From Acidisphaera sp. L21 (lineage in GTDB: Bacteria; Pseudomonadota; Alphaproteobacteria; Acetobacterales; Acetobacteraceae), in assembly GCF_009765685.1 (NCBI RefSeq), contig NZ_LMUY01000075.1, positions 41,822 to 76,212 on the forward strand: 34,391 nucleotides of DNA, given 5' to 3'. The first letter of the stretch is position 1. Every line of letters begins with the position of its first letter. Position numbers and translations under genes: made by a program. Under the pieces are notes generated by a model. It had not been told where the DNA came from and searched no databases. It was given only the letters and a program-made list of their open reading frames with translations. This document shows, one piece after another, positions 16,903 to 25,363 of this stretch.

Positions 16903-18591
16903 ATGGCATCCATGAGTGGACAGACGCAGGGCGGCCGGGACTGGCTGCGGGCCCAGACCAAGCTCGGCCGGCACGCGGCGCGGCCTGTGGTGATGTTCGG
17001 CCTGCTCAATACTATTCTGGCGATCATTCAGGGTACTTGTATCGCTGCCATCCTTGGGGATGCGCTGGTCATACGCGCGCCCGCGGCGGCTTGGGCGATC
17101 GCCGGGTTCTGCATTGCGGCTCTGCTGCGCGCCGGCCTCTCCGTCGCGTCGGAGCGGGTGTCGGTGCGAAACGGATCCGCCGCCCGGCAGCGGCTGCGGC
17201 TCGACGTGATGTCCCGCTTGCTGGCGGCAGGGCCGTCCTTGCTGCGGCACGAGCATTCGGCGGCGCTCACCACAACCGTGGTCGATCGGGTCGATGCGAT
17301 GGACGGCTTCTTTGCTCGCTGGCTGCCGGCCAGCGTGCTGGCCATCGCCGGGCCGGTGCTGGTGCTGTTGGCCGTGGCAGCGGTCGACTGGCGGGCAGCG
17401 CTGGTCCTCGGGGCCTGCGGCTTGTTGGTGCCGGTGGCGCAGGCGGCGTCCGGTATCGGCGCCGCAGCGGCGTCGCGTCACCAGTTTCAGGCGCTCAGCC
17501 GATTGCAGGCCCGGTTTCTTGACCGGGTGCGTGGCATCTCCACCATCGTGCTGTCCGGTCGCGCCGCCGACGAGGCCGTGGCGTTGGCCCAGGCCGCGAA
17601 CGAATTGCGGCGGCGCACGATGCGTGTGCTGCGCGTGGCATTCATCGCCTCCGCCGCGCTGGATTGCGCGCTGGCGCTGGCGCTGGTGGTGCTGGCCATC
17701 CGCTACGGCCACGCGGCGGTGACGCACCGCTTGAACACCGTGCCAGCCCTGTTCGTGCTGCTGATGGTGCCGGAGTTCTTTGCCCCGTTGCGCGCCTTTT
17801 CCGTCGCGTATCAGGATCGCGCCCACGCGACCGGCGCTGCCGAGGCATTGGCGACGGTGCCCCCGATGCCGGTCGTCGCGCCGGTGACGGCGGCGATCCG
17901 CACCGTCACCGCCCACGGCGTCAGCATCACGTTCGAGCATGTGGGCTTCACCTGGGACCCGGCGCGTGGCCCGGCGCTGGAGGACATCAGCTTCCGCGTG
18001 CCCGCCGGCGAGACGCTGGTGCTTGCCGGGCCATCCGGCGCGGGCAAATCCACCATTCTGGAAATCCTCCTGGGCTTCGTTTCGCCGCAGACGGGGCGCG
18101 TGCTGGTCAATGGCGCCGACCTCGCCACCATCGTGCCGGAAGCATTGAACCGCATGATCGCGTCCATCGGGCAGCGCCCGACGATCTTCGCCGGCACCGT
18201 GCGGGACAACATCCGCTTCGCCAAGCCGGACGCGACCGACAAGGAGATCGAGGCCGCAGCGCGCAATGCCCGGGTCAGCCAGTTCGTCGAGTCCTTGCCC
18301 CGCGGGCTGGATACCGAGATCGGCGAGGGCGGATATGGTCTGTCTGGCGGCCAGGCGCAGCGCGTGGCCATCGCCCGCGCCTTCCTGAAGAACGCCCCGT
18401 TGCTTCTGCTGGACGAGCCGACTGCGCATCTGGACCCTGCCACCGAGGGTGACGTGATGGACAGCCTGCGCCGTCTGTCGGTCGGGCGCACGGTCGTGAT
18501 GGCCAGTCACGCCGCTGCGGTGCTCAGCCTGGGGAACCGGCGTTTGGATCTGCGGGATGGCCGGGTCGTCACGGCAAGGGGCGCGGCATGA
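16903..18591 (+). CDS. cydD: thiol reductant ABC exporter subunit CydD
   Basis: CydD and CydC form a heterodimeric inner-membrane ABC exporter that moves glutathione and cysteine to the periplasm and is needed to assemble cytochrome bd oxidase. The 562 residues carry a membrane part at about 25-310 and a nucleotide-binding part at 340-562. The latter has Walker A GPSGAGKST at 376-384, signature LSGGQ at 480-484 and Walker B LLLLDEPTAHLD with D504 and E505. The opening (DWLRAQTKLGRHAARPVVM) is CydD-like. ATG 16903 has GGAG 6 bases upstream; a second ATG lies at 16912. The stop overlaps the cydC ATG (ATGA). The order cydD-cydC supports the call over a generic exporter. No cydAB is in the window. 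Confidence 0.9.
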   Translation: MASMSGQTQGGRDWLRAQTKLGRHAARPVVMFGLLNTILAIIQGTCIAAILGDALVIRAPAAAWAIAGFCIAALLRAGLSVASERVSVRNGSAARQRLRLDVMSRLLAAGPSLLRHEHSAALTTTVVDRVDAMDGFFARWLPASVLAIAGPVLVLLAVAAVDWRAALVLGACGLLVPVAQAASGIGAAAASRHQFQALSRLQARFLDRVRGISTIVLSGRAADEAVALAQAANELRRRTMRVLRVAFIASAALDCALALALVVLAIRYGHAAVTHRLNTVPALFVLLMVPEFFAPLRAFSVAYQDRAHATGAAEALATVPPMPVVAPVTAAIRTVTAHGVSITFEHVGFTWDPARGPALEDISFRVPAGETLVLAGPSGAGKSTILEILLGFVSPQTGRVLVNGADLATIVPEALNRMIASIGQRPTIFAGTVRDNIRFAKPDATDKEIEAAARNARVSQFVESLPRGLDTEIGEGGYGLSGGQAQRVAIARAFLKNAPLLLLDEPTAHLDPATEGDVMDSLRRLSVGRTVVMASHAAAVLSLGNRRLDLRDGRVVTARGAA

Positions 18592-20228
18592 GTCCGCTGT
18601 ATCGCATTCTGCTTTTGTGGCGGCGCCAATGGCCCTGGCTGGCCGCCGGAGCGATCGTGTCGGTCGCATCCGTACTGACGGGCGCCGCGCTGCTGGCGCT
18701 GGCCGGGGCGCACGTCGCAGTATTGCTGATGGGTGCCACCGCGGCGGTCGGCGCGATGCTGACGGCGCTGGGCCCGGCGCGGGTGGTGTTGCGGTATGCC
18801 GAGCGATTGGTGACCCACAGCGCAACCTTCCGCGCCCTGGCCAGCCTCCGCGTCTGGTTCTTTCGTCGCCTGGCCGCGCGCTCCGCCGGAGGGCTGGGCA
18901 TGCAGCGCTCCGGCGATCTGGCATCGCGTCTCGTGGCGGATGTCGAGGCGCTGGACGGGCTATACCTGCGCATCCTGGTGCCGCTGGCCAGTGCCGCTGT
19001 GCTGCTGCTGGTCCTGCTGGCGTTCCTGGTAGGCCAGGGCGCAGAGCTTTGGCTGCCTTGCCTGGGCGCAGCTTGCCTGTTTGCGGTGTCGGCCTTCGTC
19101 ATCCCCGGTTTGGCCGCCCGTTCGGCCCAACGTAGCGGCGTCGCGGTAACCGGCGCCAATGCCGGGCTCCGCGTGGCGGTGCTGGACGCGCTGTCCGGCC
19201 TGCGGGAGGTGCGGATGTTCGGCGCCGAAGCCCGAATGGCCGAAGGTGTGGCAGCGCGTGATTGGGAGGCTGGGCTGGCCCAAGGCCGCCTGGCAACCCG
19301 TGCCGCATTCGCGCAGGCCGGTGGTTTCCTGTGCGCCCAATTGGCAATCGTCCTGCTGTTGCTGTCGGCGTCGTCGAGGCCCGTCTCCGCCGTGGGCGCC
19401 GTGTTCCTGCTGGTCGCGGCGTTCGAGGCGACGAGCGGCCTGTCCCGTGCCGGCGCCCTGGCCGGTCATGCCGCCGCCGCCGCCCGGCGCGTCTTGGATG
19501 CCGCCGCGCCGCCCGCCAATGCCGTGGCGGAACCCGCGACCCCGGTCGACCTGCCGCGCAGCAACGCCCTGCGGTTCGATGGCGTGCATTTCCGCTGGGC
19601 CGCCGACCGGCCGGAACTGTTCGATGGACTGACGCTGGAGGTGCCGCAGGGCAGCCGGGTCGCCATCCTCGGCCCATCCGGCTGCGGCAAATCCACCCTG
19701 GCCGCGCTACTGCTGAAGATCACGTCCCCAAGTTCCGGCCGCATCCTGCTGGGGGGCGCGGATCTGGCCAGCCTGTCCGCCGAAGACGTGCGCAGCCGGT
19801 TCGGCGTGCTGTCGCAATCCACCCATCTGTTCGACGACACCATCCGCGCCAACCTGCTGCTGGGCCGTCCCGCCGCCGACGAGCCTGCGATATGGCGCGC
19901 GTTGGACGAGGCAGAAATCGGCGAGTTCGTCCGCAGCCTGCCCGAGGGTCTGGACACCTGGCTGGGTGAGGGGGGCGCCCGCGTGTCGGGCGGGCAGGGC
20001 AGGCGGATCGCCCTGGCGCGCACGCTGCTGTCCGAGGCACCGATCCTCGTGTTGGACGAACCCGGCGCCGGGCTGGATGCGCAAACCGAACGCGCCTTCC
20101 TCAAGACCTTGAATGACCTGCCGAGCGGGCGCACTTTGTTGCTGATAACCCATAGATTGACGGGCGCGGAGCGGCTGGATCGGATTTGGCGCTTGTCCGG
20201 TGGGCACGCCATAGCCGCTGCCGCCTAA
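18588..20228 (+). CDS. cydC: thiol reductant ABC exporter subunit CydC
   Basis: The partner of CydD in the periplasmic thiol exporter. The 546 residues contain six predicted membrane helices in about 15-290 and a nucleotide-binding domain at 328-546. RYAERLVTHSATFRALASLR at 69-88 is a strong CydC hallmark between early membrane helices. Walker A is GPSGCGKST at 362-370, the signature VSGGQ at 466-470, Walker B ILVLDEPGAGLD with D490 and E491, and the switch histidine H522 in LITHRL. Both ATP sites of the heterodimer therefore look complete. The ATG overlaps the cydD stop by 4 bases. A small hairpin follows 26 bases after the stop, before the lipoprotein gene. Confidence 0.9.
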   Translation: MSPLYRILLLWRRQWPWLAAGAIVSVASVLTGAALLALAGAHVAVLLMGATAAVGAMLTALGPARVVLRYAERLVTHSATFRALASLRVWFFRRLAARSAGGLGMQRSGDLASRLVADVEALDGLYLRILVPLASAAVLLLVLLAFLVGQGAELWLPCLGAACLFAVSAFVIPGLAARSAQRSGVAVTGANAGLRVAVLDALSGLREVRMFGAEARMAEGVAARDWEAGLAQGRLATRAAFAQAGGFLCAQLAIVLLLLSASSRPVSAVGAVFLLVAAFEATSGLSRAGALAGHAAAAARRVLDAAAPPANAVAEPATPVDLPRSNALRFDGVHFRWAADRPELFDGLTLEVPQGSRVAILGPSGCGKSTLAALLLKITSPSSGRILLGGADLASLSAEDVRSRFGVLSQSTHLFDDTIRANLLLGRPAADEPAIWRALDEAEIGEFVRSLPEGLDTWLGEGGARVSGGQGRRIALARTLLSEAPILVLDEPGAGLDAQTERAFLKTLNDLPSGRTLLLITHRLTGAERLDRIWRLSGGHAIAAAA

Positions 20229-20253
20229 ATCGCCCGCATTGCTTGAATCGCCT

Positions 20254-20272
20254 GCGAGGTTGGTTGCCTCGC
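20254..20272 (+). terminator. weak hairpin after cydC
   Basis: GCGAGG and CCTCGC form a 6-bp stem with a 7-base loop (TTGGTTG) in the 92-base gap between cydC and the lipoprotein gene. Only two T residues follow the stem, so intrinsic termination would be weak at best. Confidence 0.3.
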
Positions 20273-20320
20273 TTCCCGCCGATAGGCAGTTTGATGTCTG
20301 AAGCACACGGAGTCTCTGTT

Positions 20321-20698
20321 ATGCGCCGCCTTGCCATTGGCTTGGGCCTGCTCGCTTTATCTGCCTGCGCCATGCAGCCGCCAGACCGGATCTATCCGGT
20401 TTTCTTCAACGACTTTTCCGCCAACCTGGACCCGGCGGGGATGGGCGTGGTGTCGAACGCGGCGTCTGTTGCGCAGAAATATCCGTCCTACAAGGTCAAG
20501 GTCACTGGCTACTCCGACCGCGCCGGCTCGCCAGAGGCCGACGTATCGTTGTCCAAGGCCCGCGCCGATGCGGTCGCTGGGTTGCTGATGCAGGACGGCG
20601 TCGATGCCGGTCGCATCGTCCGCTCTGCCGTCGGCACGCCGCCAAACAGCCAGCCGGGCGTCGAGCGTCGCCGGGTCGAGATCGACATCGACAACTAG
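20321..20698 (+). CDS. small OmpA-like lipoprotein
   Basis: A 125-residue outer-membrane lipoprotein with an OmpA-type peptidoglycan-binding domain. A signal peptide at 1-16 (RRLAIGLGLLALSAC) ends in the lipobox LSAC, so the mature protein would be lipidated on that cysteine. The OmpA-like part spans about 30-123: FNDFSANLDPAGMGVV, then VKVTGYSDRAGSPEADVSLS, RADAVAGLLMQDGV and a final VERRRVEIDI. It resembles Pal but is shorter. ATG 20321 has GGAG 8 bases upstream and gives a clean signal peptide; an upstream in-frame ATG at 20294 would add nine polar residues and is less likely. It ends 4 bases before recQ. No tol genes are nearby, so a Pal role is not supported. Confidence 0.85.
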   Translation: MRRLAIGLGLLALSACAMQPPDRIYPVFFNDFSANLDPAGMGVVSNAASVAQKYPSYKVKVTGYSDRAGSPEADVSLSKARADAVAGLLMQDGVDAGRIVRSAVGTPPNSQPGVERRRVEIDIDN

Positions 20699-20702
20699 CC
20701 GG

Positions 20703-22538
20703 ATGCCAGACGGCCACCAAGCGCCTGGCCACGAGAGCCCGCGCGATGTGCTGCATCGCGTATTCGGCTTTCCCGAATTCCGCGGCCTCCAGGCGGAGGC
20801 TGTGGAGCGGGTGGTCCAGGGCGGGGATGCGCTCGTTCTCATGCCCACCGGCGGCGGGAAAAGCGTGTGCTACCAGGTGCCCGCCCTGGTGCGGCACGGC
20901 GTTGCCGTGGTGGTGTCGCCGCTGATCGCATTGATGGACGATCAGGTGGCAGCGCTGCGGCAATTAGGCGTTTCCGCCGGCGCGCTGCATTCCGAGGTCG
21001 AGCCGGACGACGCCTCCCGCATTTCCCGCGCGCTGAATGACGGCACGCTGGACCTGCTATACGTCTCGCCCGAACGGCTGATGATGTCCGGCACGCTGGA
21101 GCGGCTGTGGCGCCAGGAAGTCTCGCTCATCGCGGTGGACGAGGCGCATTGCGTCTCCGCCTGGGGGCACGAGTTCCGGCCGGAGTACCGCATGCTGCGT
21201 CGGCTCCGGCAGGATTTCCCCGGCGTGCCTCGCATCGCGCTGACGGCCACGGCGGATGCGCGAACCCGCGACGATATCCTGGAAGCGCTGGACATGACCG
21301 ATGCCGCGGTGTTCGCAGCCTCGTTCCATCGCGACAACCTACACATCGCCGCCCAGCCGAAAACCACGGAAATGGGCCAGCTCACCGCCTTCCTGAAACG
21401 GCGAACCGGCCAGGCGGGCATCATATACTGCGGCAGCCGCGCCAAGGTCGAGCGTGTGGCGCAAAGCCTGAAGACGGCTGGCGAGCCCGCCATCCCGTTC
21501 CACGCCGGGTTGTCGCCGATGGAGAAGCGCGTCGCGCTCACCCGGTTTCGCTCTGGCGAGGCGATGGTGATGGTGGCGACGATTGCGTTCGGCATGGGCA
21601 TCGACCGGCCGGACGTGCGCTACGTCGTCCACTTGGACATGCCGGACAGCCCGGAATCCTACTATCAGCAAATCGGCCGCGCCGGTCGTGACGGCGACCG
21701 GGCCGACACGCTGCTGCTGTATGGCGGCGAGGATATCGTCCGTGCCCGGCACTGGCTGGAGCAGTCCAACGCCCCAGAGACGGAGCGGCGGATTCGCGCC
21801 GGCCGCCTGGAGGCGATGATCAGCCTGACCGAGACCCCGCAATGCCGCACCCGCACCCTGCTGGCGTGCTTCGGCGAAGCATTGGACCAGCCCTGCGGCC
21901 ATTGCGACACCTGTGCCAACCCCGTCAATCTGTTCGACGGCACCGTGGCCGCGCAGAAGGTGCTGTCGGCGATTTACCGCACCGGGCAGATGTTCGGCGC
22001 CCTGCACATCACCGCCGTGCTCCGGGGCGAGCGGACGCCGATGGTGGAAAAGCACGCCCACGACCGCCTGCCGACCTGGGGTGCCGGGTCCGACCAGACG
22101 GACGGCTTCTGGCGCGGCGTCATCCGCCAATTGGTAGCCATCGGCGCTCTGCGTCGTGGCGAGGGCGAACGCGCCGGCCTTGCCCTCGTCACCGAACGCG
22201 CCCGGCCCATCCTGCGCGGCGAAACCACCGTGATGCTGCGGGAGGACACGCCCGACCCCATTGCCAGCCGCAGCCGGTCCCGCGCGTCGAAGGCTGCACC
22301 CGTCGCGACGGTGGACGTGCCCGCCGGCCCGTTCGACGCATTGCGCGCCTGGCGCCTGGCGGAGTCCAAGCAGCAATCCGTCCCGCCCTACGTCATCTTC
22401 CACGACGCAGTGCTCCGCGATGTCGCCGCGATCCAACCGCAGACACTGGACGATTTGTCGCTCATCAAGGGCTTCGGTGTTTCCAAGATCGAGCGTTATG
22501 GCGCGGCCGTCCTGCGCGTCCTGAAGGAGGCGACATGA
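20703..22538 (+). CDS. recQ: ATP-dependent DNA helicase RecQ
   Basis: RecQ is a 3'-5' DNA helicase in recombination repair and stalled-fork processing. The 611-residue length is normal. Walker A is PTGGGKSVCYQVPA at 48-61, the DEAH box is AVDEAHCVSAWGHEF at 144-158, motif III is ALTATAD near 179-185, and motif VI is QQIGRAGRDGDRAD at 322-335. The RQC zinc cluster is seen as C381 in TPQCRTRTLLACF, with CGHCDTC at 398-404. A helix-hairpin HRDC domain closes the protein (FDALRAWRLAESKQ near 544; LIKGFGVSKIERYG near 588). ATG 20703 lies 4 bases after the lipoprotein stop; the frame is open further upstream but runs through the lipoprotein gene. The stop overlaps the next ATG. Confidence 0.96.
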   Translation: MPDGHQAPGHESPRDVLHRVFGFPEFRGLQAEAVERVVQGGDALVLMPTGGGKSVCYQVPALVRHGVAVVVSPLIALMDDQVAALRQLGVSAGALHSEVEPDDASRISRALNDGTLDLLYVSPERLMMSGTLERLWRQEVSLIAVDEAHCVSAWGHEFRPEYRMLRRLRQDFPGVPRIALTATADARTRDDILEALDMTDAAVFAASFHRDNLHIAAQPKTTEMGQLTAFLKRRTGQAGIIYCGSRAKVERVAQSLKTAGEPAIPFHAGLSPMEKRVALTRFRSGEAMVMVATIAFGMGIDRPDVRYVVHLDMPDSPESYYQQIGRAGRDGDRADTLLLYGGEDIVRARHWLEQSNAPETERRIRAGRLEAMISLTETPQCRTRTLLACFGEALDQPCGHCDTCANPVNLFDGTVAAQKVLSAIYRTGQMFGALHITAVLRGERTPMVEKHAHDRLPTWGAGSDQTDGFWRGVIRQLVAIGALRRGEGERAGLALVTERARPILRGETTVMLREDTPDPIASRSRSRASKAAPVATVDVPAGPFDALRAWRLAESKQQSVPPYVIFHDAVLRDVAAIQPQTLDDLSLIKGFGVSKIERYGAAVLRVLKEAT

Positions 22539-23335
22539 TCGAACCGATCCCGTTCGACCCGCACCGCTTCCGCTCCGCCGCGGCGCATTACCTGCAAGGC
22601 CGCCCCGCCTACGCCCCGGCGCTGTTTGGCGACGTTGCGTTGCTGTGCGGTTTGAACGGCACCGGCCGGTTGCTGGACCTCGGCTGCGGCCCCGGCCAAC
22701 TCGCCACCGCATTCCGTTCCTATGTCGCCTCCGCCATCGGCATGGATCCGGAGCCTGAGATGCTGGGTATCGCGACCCGGCTGGCGAGTGCGGCAGGGGT
22801 CGACATCGAATTCCGCCAGGGCAGCTCGCAGGATTTGTCCCCCGACCTGGGAACGCTGCGCTTGGTGACCATCGGCCGGGCCTTCCACTGGATGGATCGT
22901 GTGGAGACCGCCCGGCGACTCGATACGTTGCTGGGGCCCGACGGCGCGCTGGTGCTGTTCCATACCCGACACGTCGATGCGCCCGACAACGCCTGGCGCG
23001 TGGAGTTTGAGCGTGTGCTGGATGCCAGCCTCGCCGGCGGTCGCCGCTCCGCCTGGCGTGGCCCGGGCTGGGTCCGGCACGAAGGCGTGCTGCTGGACTC
23101 TCCGCTCTCCCGCCTGCACACGGCCGGTGTGACCGAGCGTCGGCAGACGACGCCCGCCACCCTCATCGACCGTGCACTCTCGATGTCCAGCACCAGCCGG
23201 GACCGTTTGGGCGACGAAGGGGTCACCCGCCTCCGGTCCGAACTCACCGAGATGATCGACGGCGTCGCGGTGGACGGGTTGGTGACGGAGATCATCGCCT
23301 CCGAAGCGCTGATCGCCCGGCGTCCTCTCAACTGA
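22535..23335 (+). CDS. class I SAM-dependent methyltransferase
   Basis: A 266-residue methyltransferase with the Rossmann fold of class I enzymes. Motif I is LLDLGCGPGQLA at 46-57, the acidic residue that binds the SAM ribose is D71 in GMDPEPEM, and FHWMD is an expected later motif of the small-molecule and lipid methyltransferase group. The N-terminal FRSAAAHYLQGRPAYAP resembles a common family of uncharacterised members. The substrate cannot be told. ATG 22535 overlaps the recQ TGA (ATGA) with GGAGG about 5 bases upstream, so it is cotranslated with recQ. Its last 8 bases overlap the end of the convergent quinone reductase gene. Confidence 0.88.
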   Translation: MIEPIPFDPHRFRSAAAHYLQGRPAYAPALFGDVALLCGLNGTGRLLDLGCGPGQLATAFRSYVASAIGMDPEPEMLGIATRLASAAGVDIEFRQGSSQDLSPDLGTLRLVTIGRAFHWMDRVETARRLDTLLGPDGALVLFHTRHVDAPDNAWRVEFERVLDASLAGGRRSAWRGPGWVRHEGVLLDSPLSRLHTAGVTERRQTTPATLIDRALSMSSTSRDRLGDEGVTRLRSELTEMIDGVAVDGLVTEIIASEALIARRPLN

Positions 23336-24302
23336 CCTGAAGCACCACCTTACCCACGCTGCCTCGGCTGGCCAGTGACGCGATGGCCGCCTCCGCCTGG
23401 TCCAGCGGGAAGCGCCCTGGCACTAGCGGCTTCACCTTGCCCGCCCGATACAGCGCCAGCAATGCCGCATGCACGCGCGGCCGCAACGCCGGGTCATTGC
23501 CCATGGCCGCACCCCAGAACACCCCAACCGCGGAGGATTCCTTCAGCAGGAACCGATTGGCAGGCAGCTTCGGGATCGGGCCGCCGGCGAATCCGATCAC
23601 CAGATATCGCCCATGCCACCCCAGGCAGCGCAGGCTCTTCTCCCCCACATCACCGCCCACCGGGTCGAAGATGACGGCGCAGCCCTTGCCCTCGGTATAG
23701 CTGCGCACCGTCTCGACCCAGTCCTCGGTCGTGTAGTCGATGGCCAGTTCGGCCCCCATCTCGCGGGCCACGGCCACCTTCGCCGCCCCGCCCGCCGTCG
23801 CAATGACCCGGCAGCCATGCGCCACCGCCACCTGCACCGTGGCCGAGCCGACGCCGCCCGCTCCGGCATGCACCAGCACCGTCTCGCCCGGCTGCAGCAA
23901 GGCGCGGTTATGCAGCGCGTGCCACGCCGTGCCGTAAACGACGCCGAACAGCGACACGGCCTCCGCTGCGGGAATGTCGTCCGGAATCGCATTGCAGCCG
24001 CTGGCCTTCACCAACACCCGCTCCGCATAGGCCCCCTGGCCATTCGACACGACGCGCGTGCCCACGGGTAGGCTGGCGCCCTCGCCAACCTCGATGATGC
24101 GCCCGACCGATTCGATGCCCGGCGTGAATGGCAATTGCGGCTTGGTCTGGTACAACCCCTTCGGCATCAGCACATCGAGGAAGTTGAGCCCCGCCGCCTC
24201 CACCTGGACGACGTATTGGCCTGGCCCGACCACCGGATCCGGCAAATCCGCCAGCCGCATGGTGCCTTCCGGCGTGATGGACTCGACGGTCCATCCTTTC
24301 AC
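23328..24302 (-). CDS. zinc-free NADPH:quinone oxidoreductase family protein
   Basis: A cytoplasmic medium-chain dehydrogenase/reductase of the quinone oxidoreductase group, 324 residues. The GroES-like part is at about 1-125 (GLNFLDVLMPKGLYQTK; LPFTPGIESVGRIIEVGEG). The zinc-ligand cysteine loop of alcohol dehydrogenases is absent. The nucleotide-binding part has HAGAGGVGSATVQVA at about 145-159, the glycine-rich dinucleotide turn, and VIFDPVGGDV near 210. The start is GTG 24302, supported by AGGGA 7 bases upstream. A long hairpin sits just before that ribosome site. The gene follows lysR on the same strand, so it may be a target of that regulator. The exact substrate, quinone or another enone, is not predictable. 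Confidence 0.88.
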   Translation of the reverse strand: MKGWTVESITPEGTMRLADLPDPVVGPGQYVVQVEAAGLNFLDVLMPKGLYQTKPQLPFTPGIESVGRIIEVGEGASLPVGTRVVSNGQGAYAERVLVKASGCNAIPDDIPAAEAVSLFGVVYGTAWHALHNRALLQPGETVLVHAGAGGVGSATVQVAVAHGCRVIATAGGAAKVAVAREMGAELAIDYTTEDWVETVRSYTEGKGCAVIFDPVGGDVGEKSLRCLGWHGRYLVIGFAGGPIPKLPANRFLLKESSAVGVFWGAAMGNDPALRPRVHAALLALYRAGKVKPLVPGRFPLDQAEAAIASLASRGSVGKVVLQVS

Positions 24303-24319
24303 GGCGTGGTCCCTGGCAT

Positions 24320-24355
24320 CTTATGATCGTCCCCTTCTCTGGGCACGATCATAAG
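24320..24355 (-). repeat. long inverted repeat between lysR and the quinone reductase gene
   Basis: CTTATGATCGT (24320-24330) and ACGATCATAAG (24345-24355) are perfect 11-base arms. Three more pairs (CCC/GGG) form inside after one mismatch, leaving a 6-base loop. It lies 5 bases before the ribosome site of the reductase gene and 40 bases after the lysR stop. With no T run it is either a partial terminator, a leader hairpin that affects translation, or an operator. Confidence 0.5.
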
Positions 24356-24395
24356 GCAGCCTAGGCTCGTCCGAACAGTGTCACCGAGCGGAGCC

Positions 24396-25280
24396 TCACT
24401 GCAGCCCCTGGATCTCCGCCAGCAGGAAGTCGCGGAACACGGCGACGCGCTTGGAATTCCGCAATTCCTCCGGATAGACGAAATACACGTCCACCTTCGG
24501 CGGCTTCAAATCCGTCAGCACGTGCTGCAGCCCGTCCACTTCCTCGCTCATCCAACTCGGCAGTGCGGCGATGCCAACCCCGCCGCGCGCGGCCATAGCC
24601 ATCGCGTGCAGCGAGTTCACTTCCATCACCGCCCGGCGTGGCTGCCCGGCCCGGCGTCCAGCCTGGGCCAGCCAGTTGATCTCCGTCATCGGCGGGCGGT
24701 AATCGCCGAACAGGATCAGCGCGTGGTCGTCCAATTCTTCCGGCCGGGTGGGAGTGCCGCGGGCGGCCAGGTATTCCTTGGACGCCACGATGTTCCACTG
24801 CAGCGTCATCAGATGGCGCTGCACCAGGTCCGGCTGCTTGGGCGTGTGCATGCGGATGGCGACATCCGCCTCCCGCATCGCCAGGTCCAGATCGGCGTCA
24901 TCCAGCAGCAGCGTCATCGACACGTCCGGATAGGTCGACAGGAAGCTGTTCACGCGGGACGCCAACCAGTGCGATCCGAAGCCAACCGTGGTGGTCACCT
25001 TCAGCCGCCCGGTAGGCTTCTCCTTGCTCTCGGTCAGCAACGCCTCGGTCATCGCCAGCTTCGCGAAAACATCACGGACGGTGCGGTTGAGGCTCTCGCC
25101 CTGCTCCGTCAGAATGAGTCCACGGGCATGGCGATGGAACAGCGATACCTGCAAATTTTCCTCGAGCGCGGAAATCTGCCGGCTGACGGCAGATTGGCTG
25201 AGGTTCAGTGTATCACCCGCGTGGGTGAAGCTACCGGCTTCCGCGACCGCGTGGAATACCCGCAGCTTGTCCCAGTCCAT
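24396..25280 (-). CDS. LysR-family transcriptional regulator
   Basis: A 294-residue LysR-type regulator. The N-terminal winged helix-turn-helix spans about 1-60: LRVFHAVAEAGSFTHAGDTL, then LSQSAVSRQISALEENL and LFHRHARGLILTEQGE. The effector-binding part (about 90-290) has two Rossmann-like lobes (VTTTVGFGSHWLASRVNSFL; AARGGVGIAALPSWMSEEV). The ligand cannot be read from sequence. ATG 25280 has AGAGGA about 6 bases upstream; an open frame continues further, but the domain starts here. It lies 83 bases downstream of trxB and about 90 bases upstream of the quinone reductase gene, all on the minus strand, so the redox genes may be its targets or simply its neighbours. Confidence 0.92.
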   Translation of the reverse strand: MDWDKLRVFHAVAEAGSFTHAGDTLNLSQSAVSRQISALEENLQVSLFHRHARGLILTEQGESLNRTVRDVFAKLAMTEALLTESKEKPTGRLKVTTTVGFGSHWLASRVNSFLSTYPDVSMTLLLDDADLDLAMREADVAIRMHTPKQPDLVQRHLMTLQWNIVASKEYLAARGTPTRPEELDDHALILFGDYRPPMTEINWLAQAGRRAGQPRRAVMEVNSLHAMAMAARGGVGIAALPSWMSEEVDGLQHVLTDLKPPKVDVYFVYPEELRNSKRVAVFRDFLLAEIQGLQ

Positions 25281-25363
25281 TGAAGGTCCTCTTCCCCGAT
25301 TCGGTATCATCTTGGGCAGAGTAACAGTCTGTGCCTCGGAGTCTCGTGAGAATCGGCTGTATT

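Noticed and set aside
16774-18924. Open frame of 716 codons antisense to the M20 hydrolase end, cydD and the cydC start
   Set aside because: It spans several real genes on the other strand and its product is low-complexity R, H, Q and G without any family pattern.
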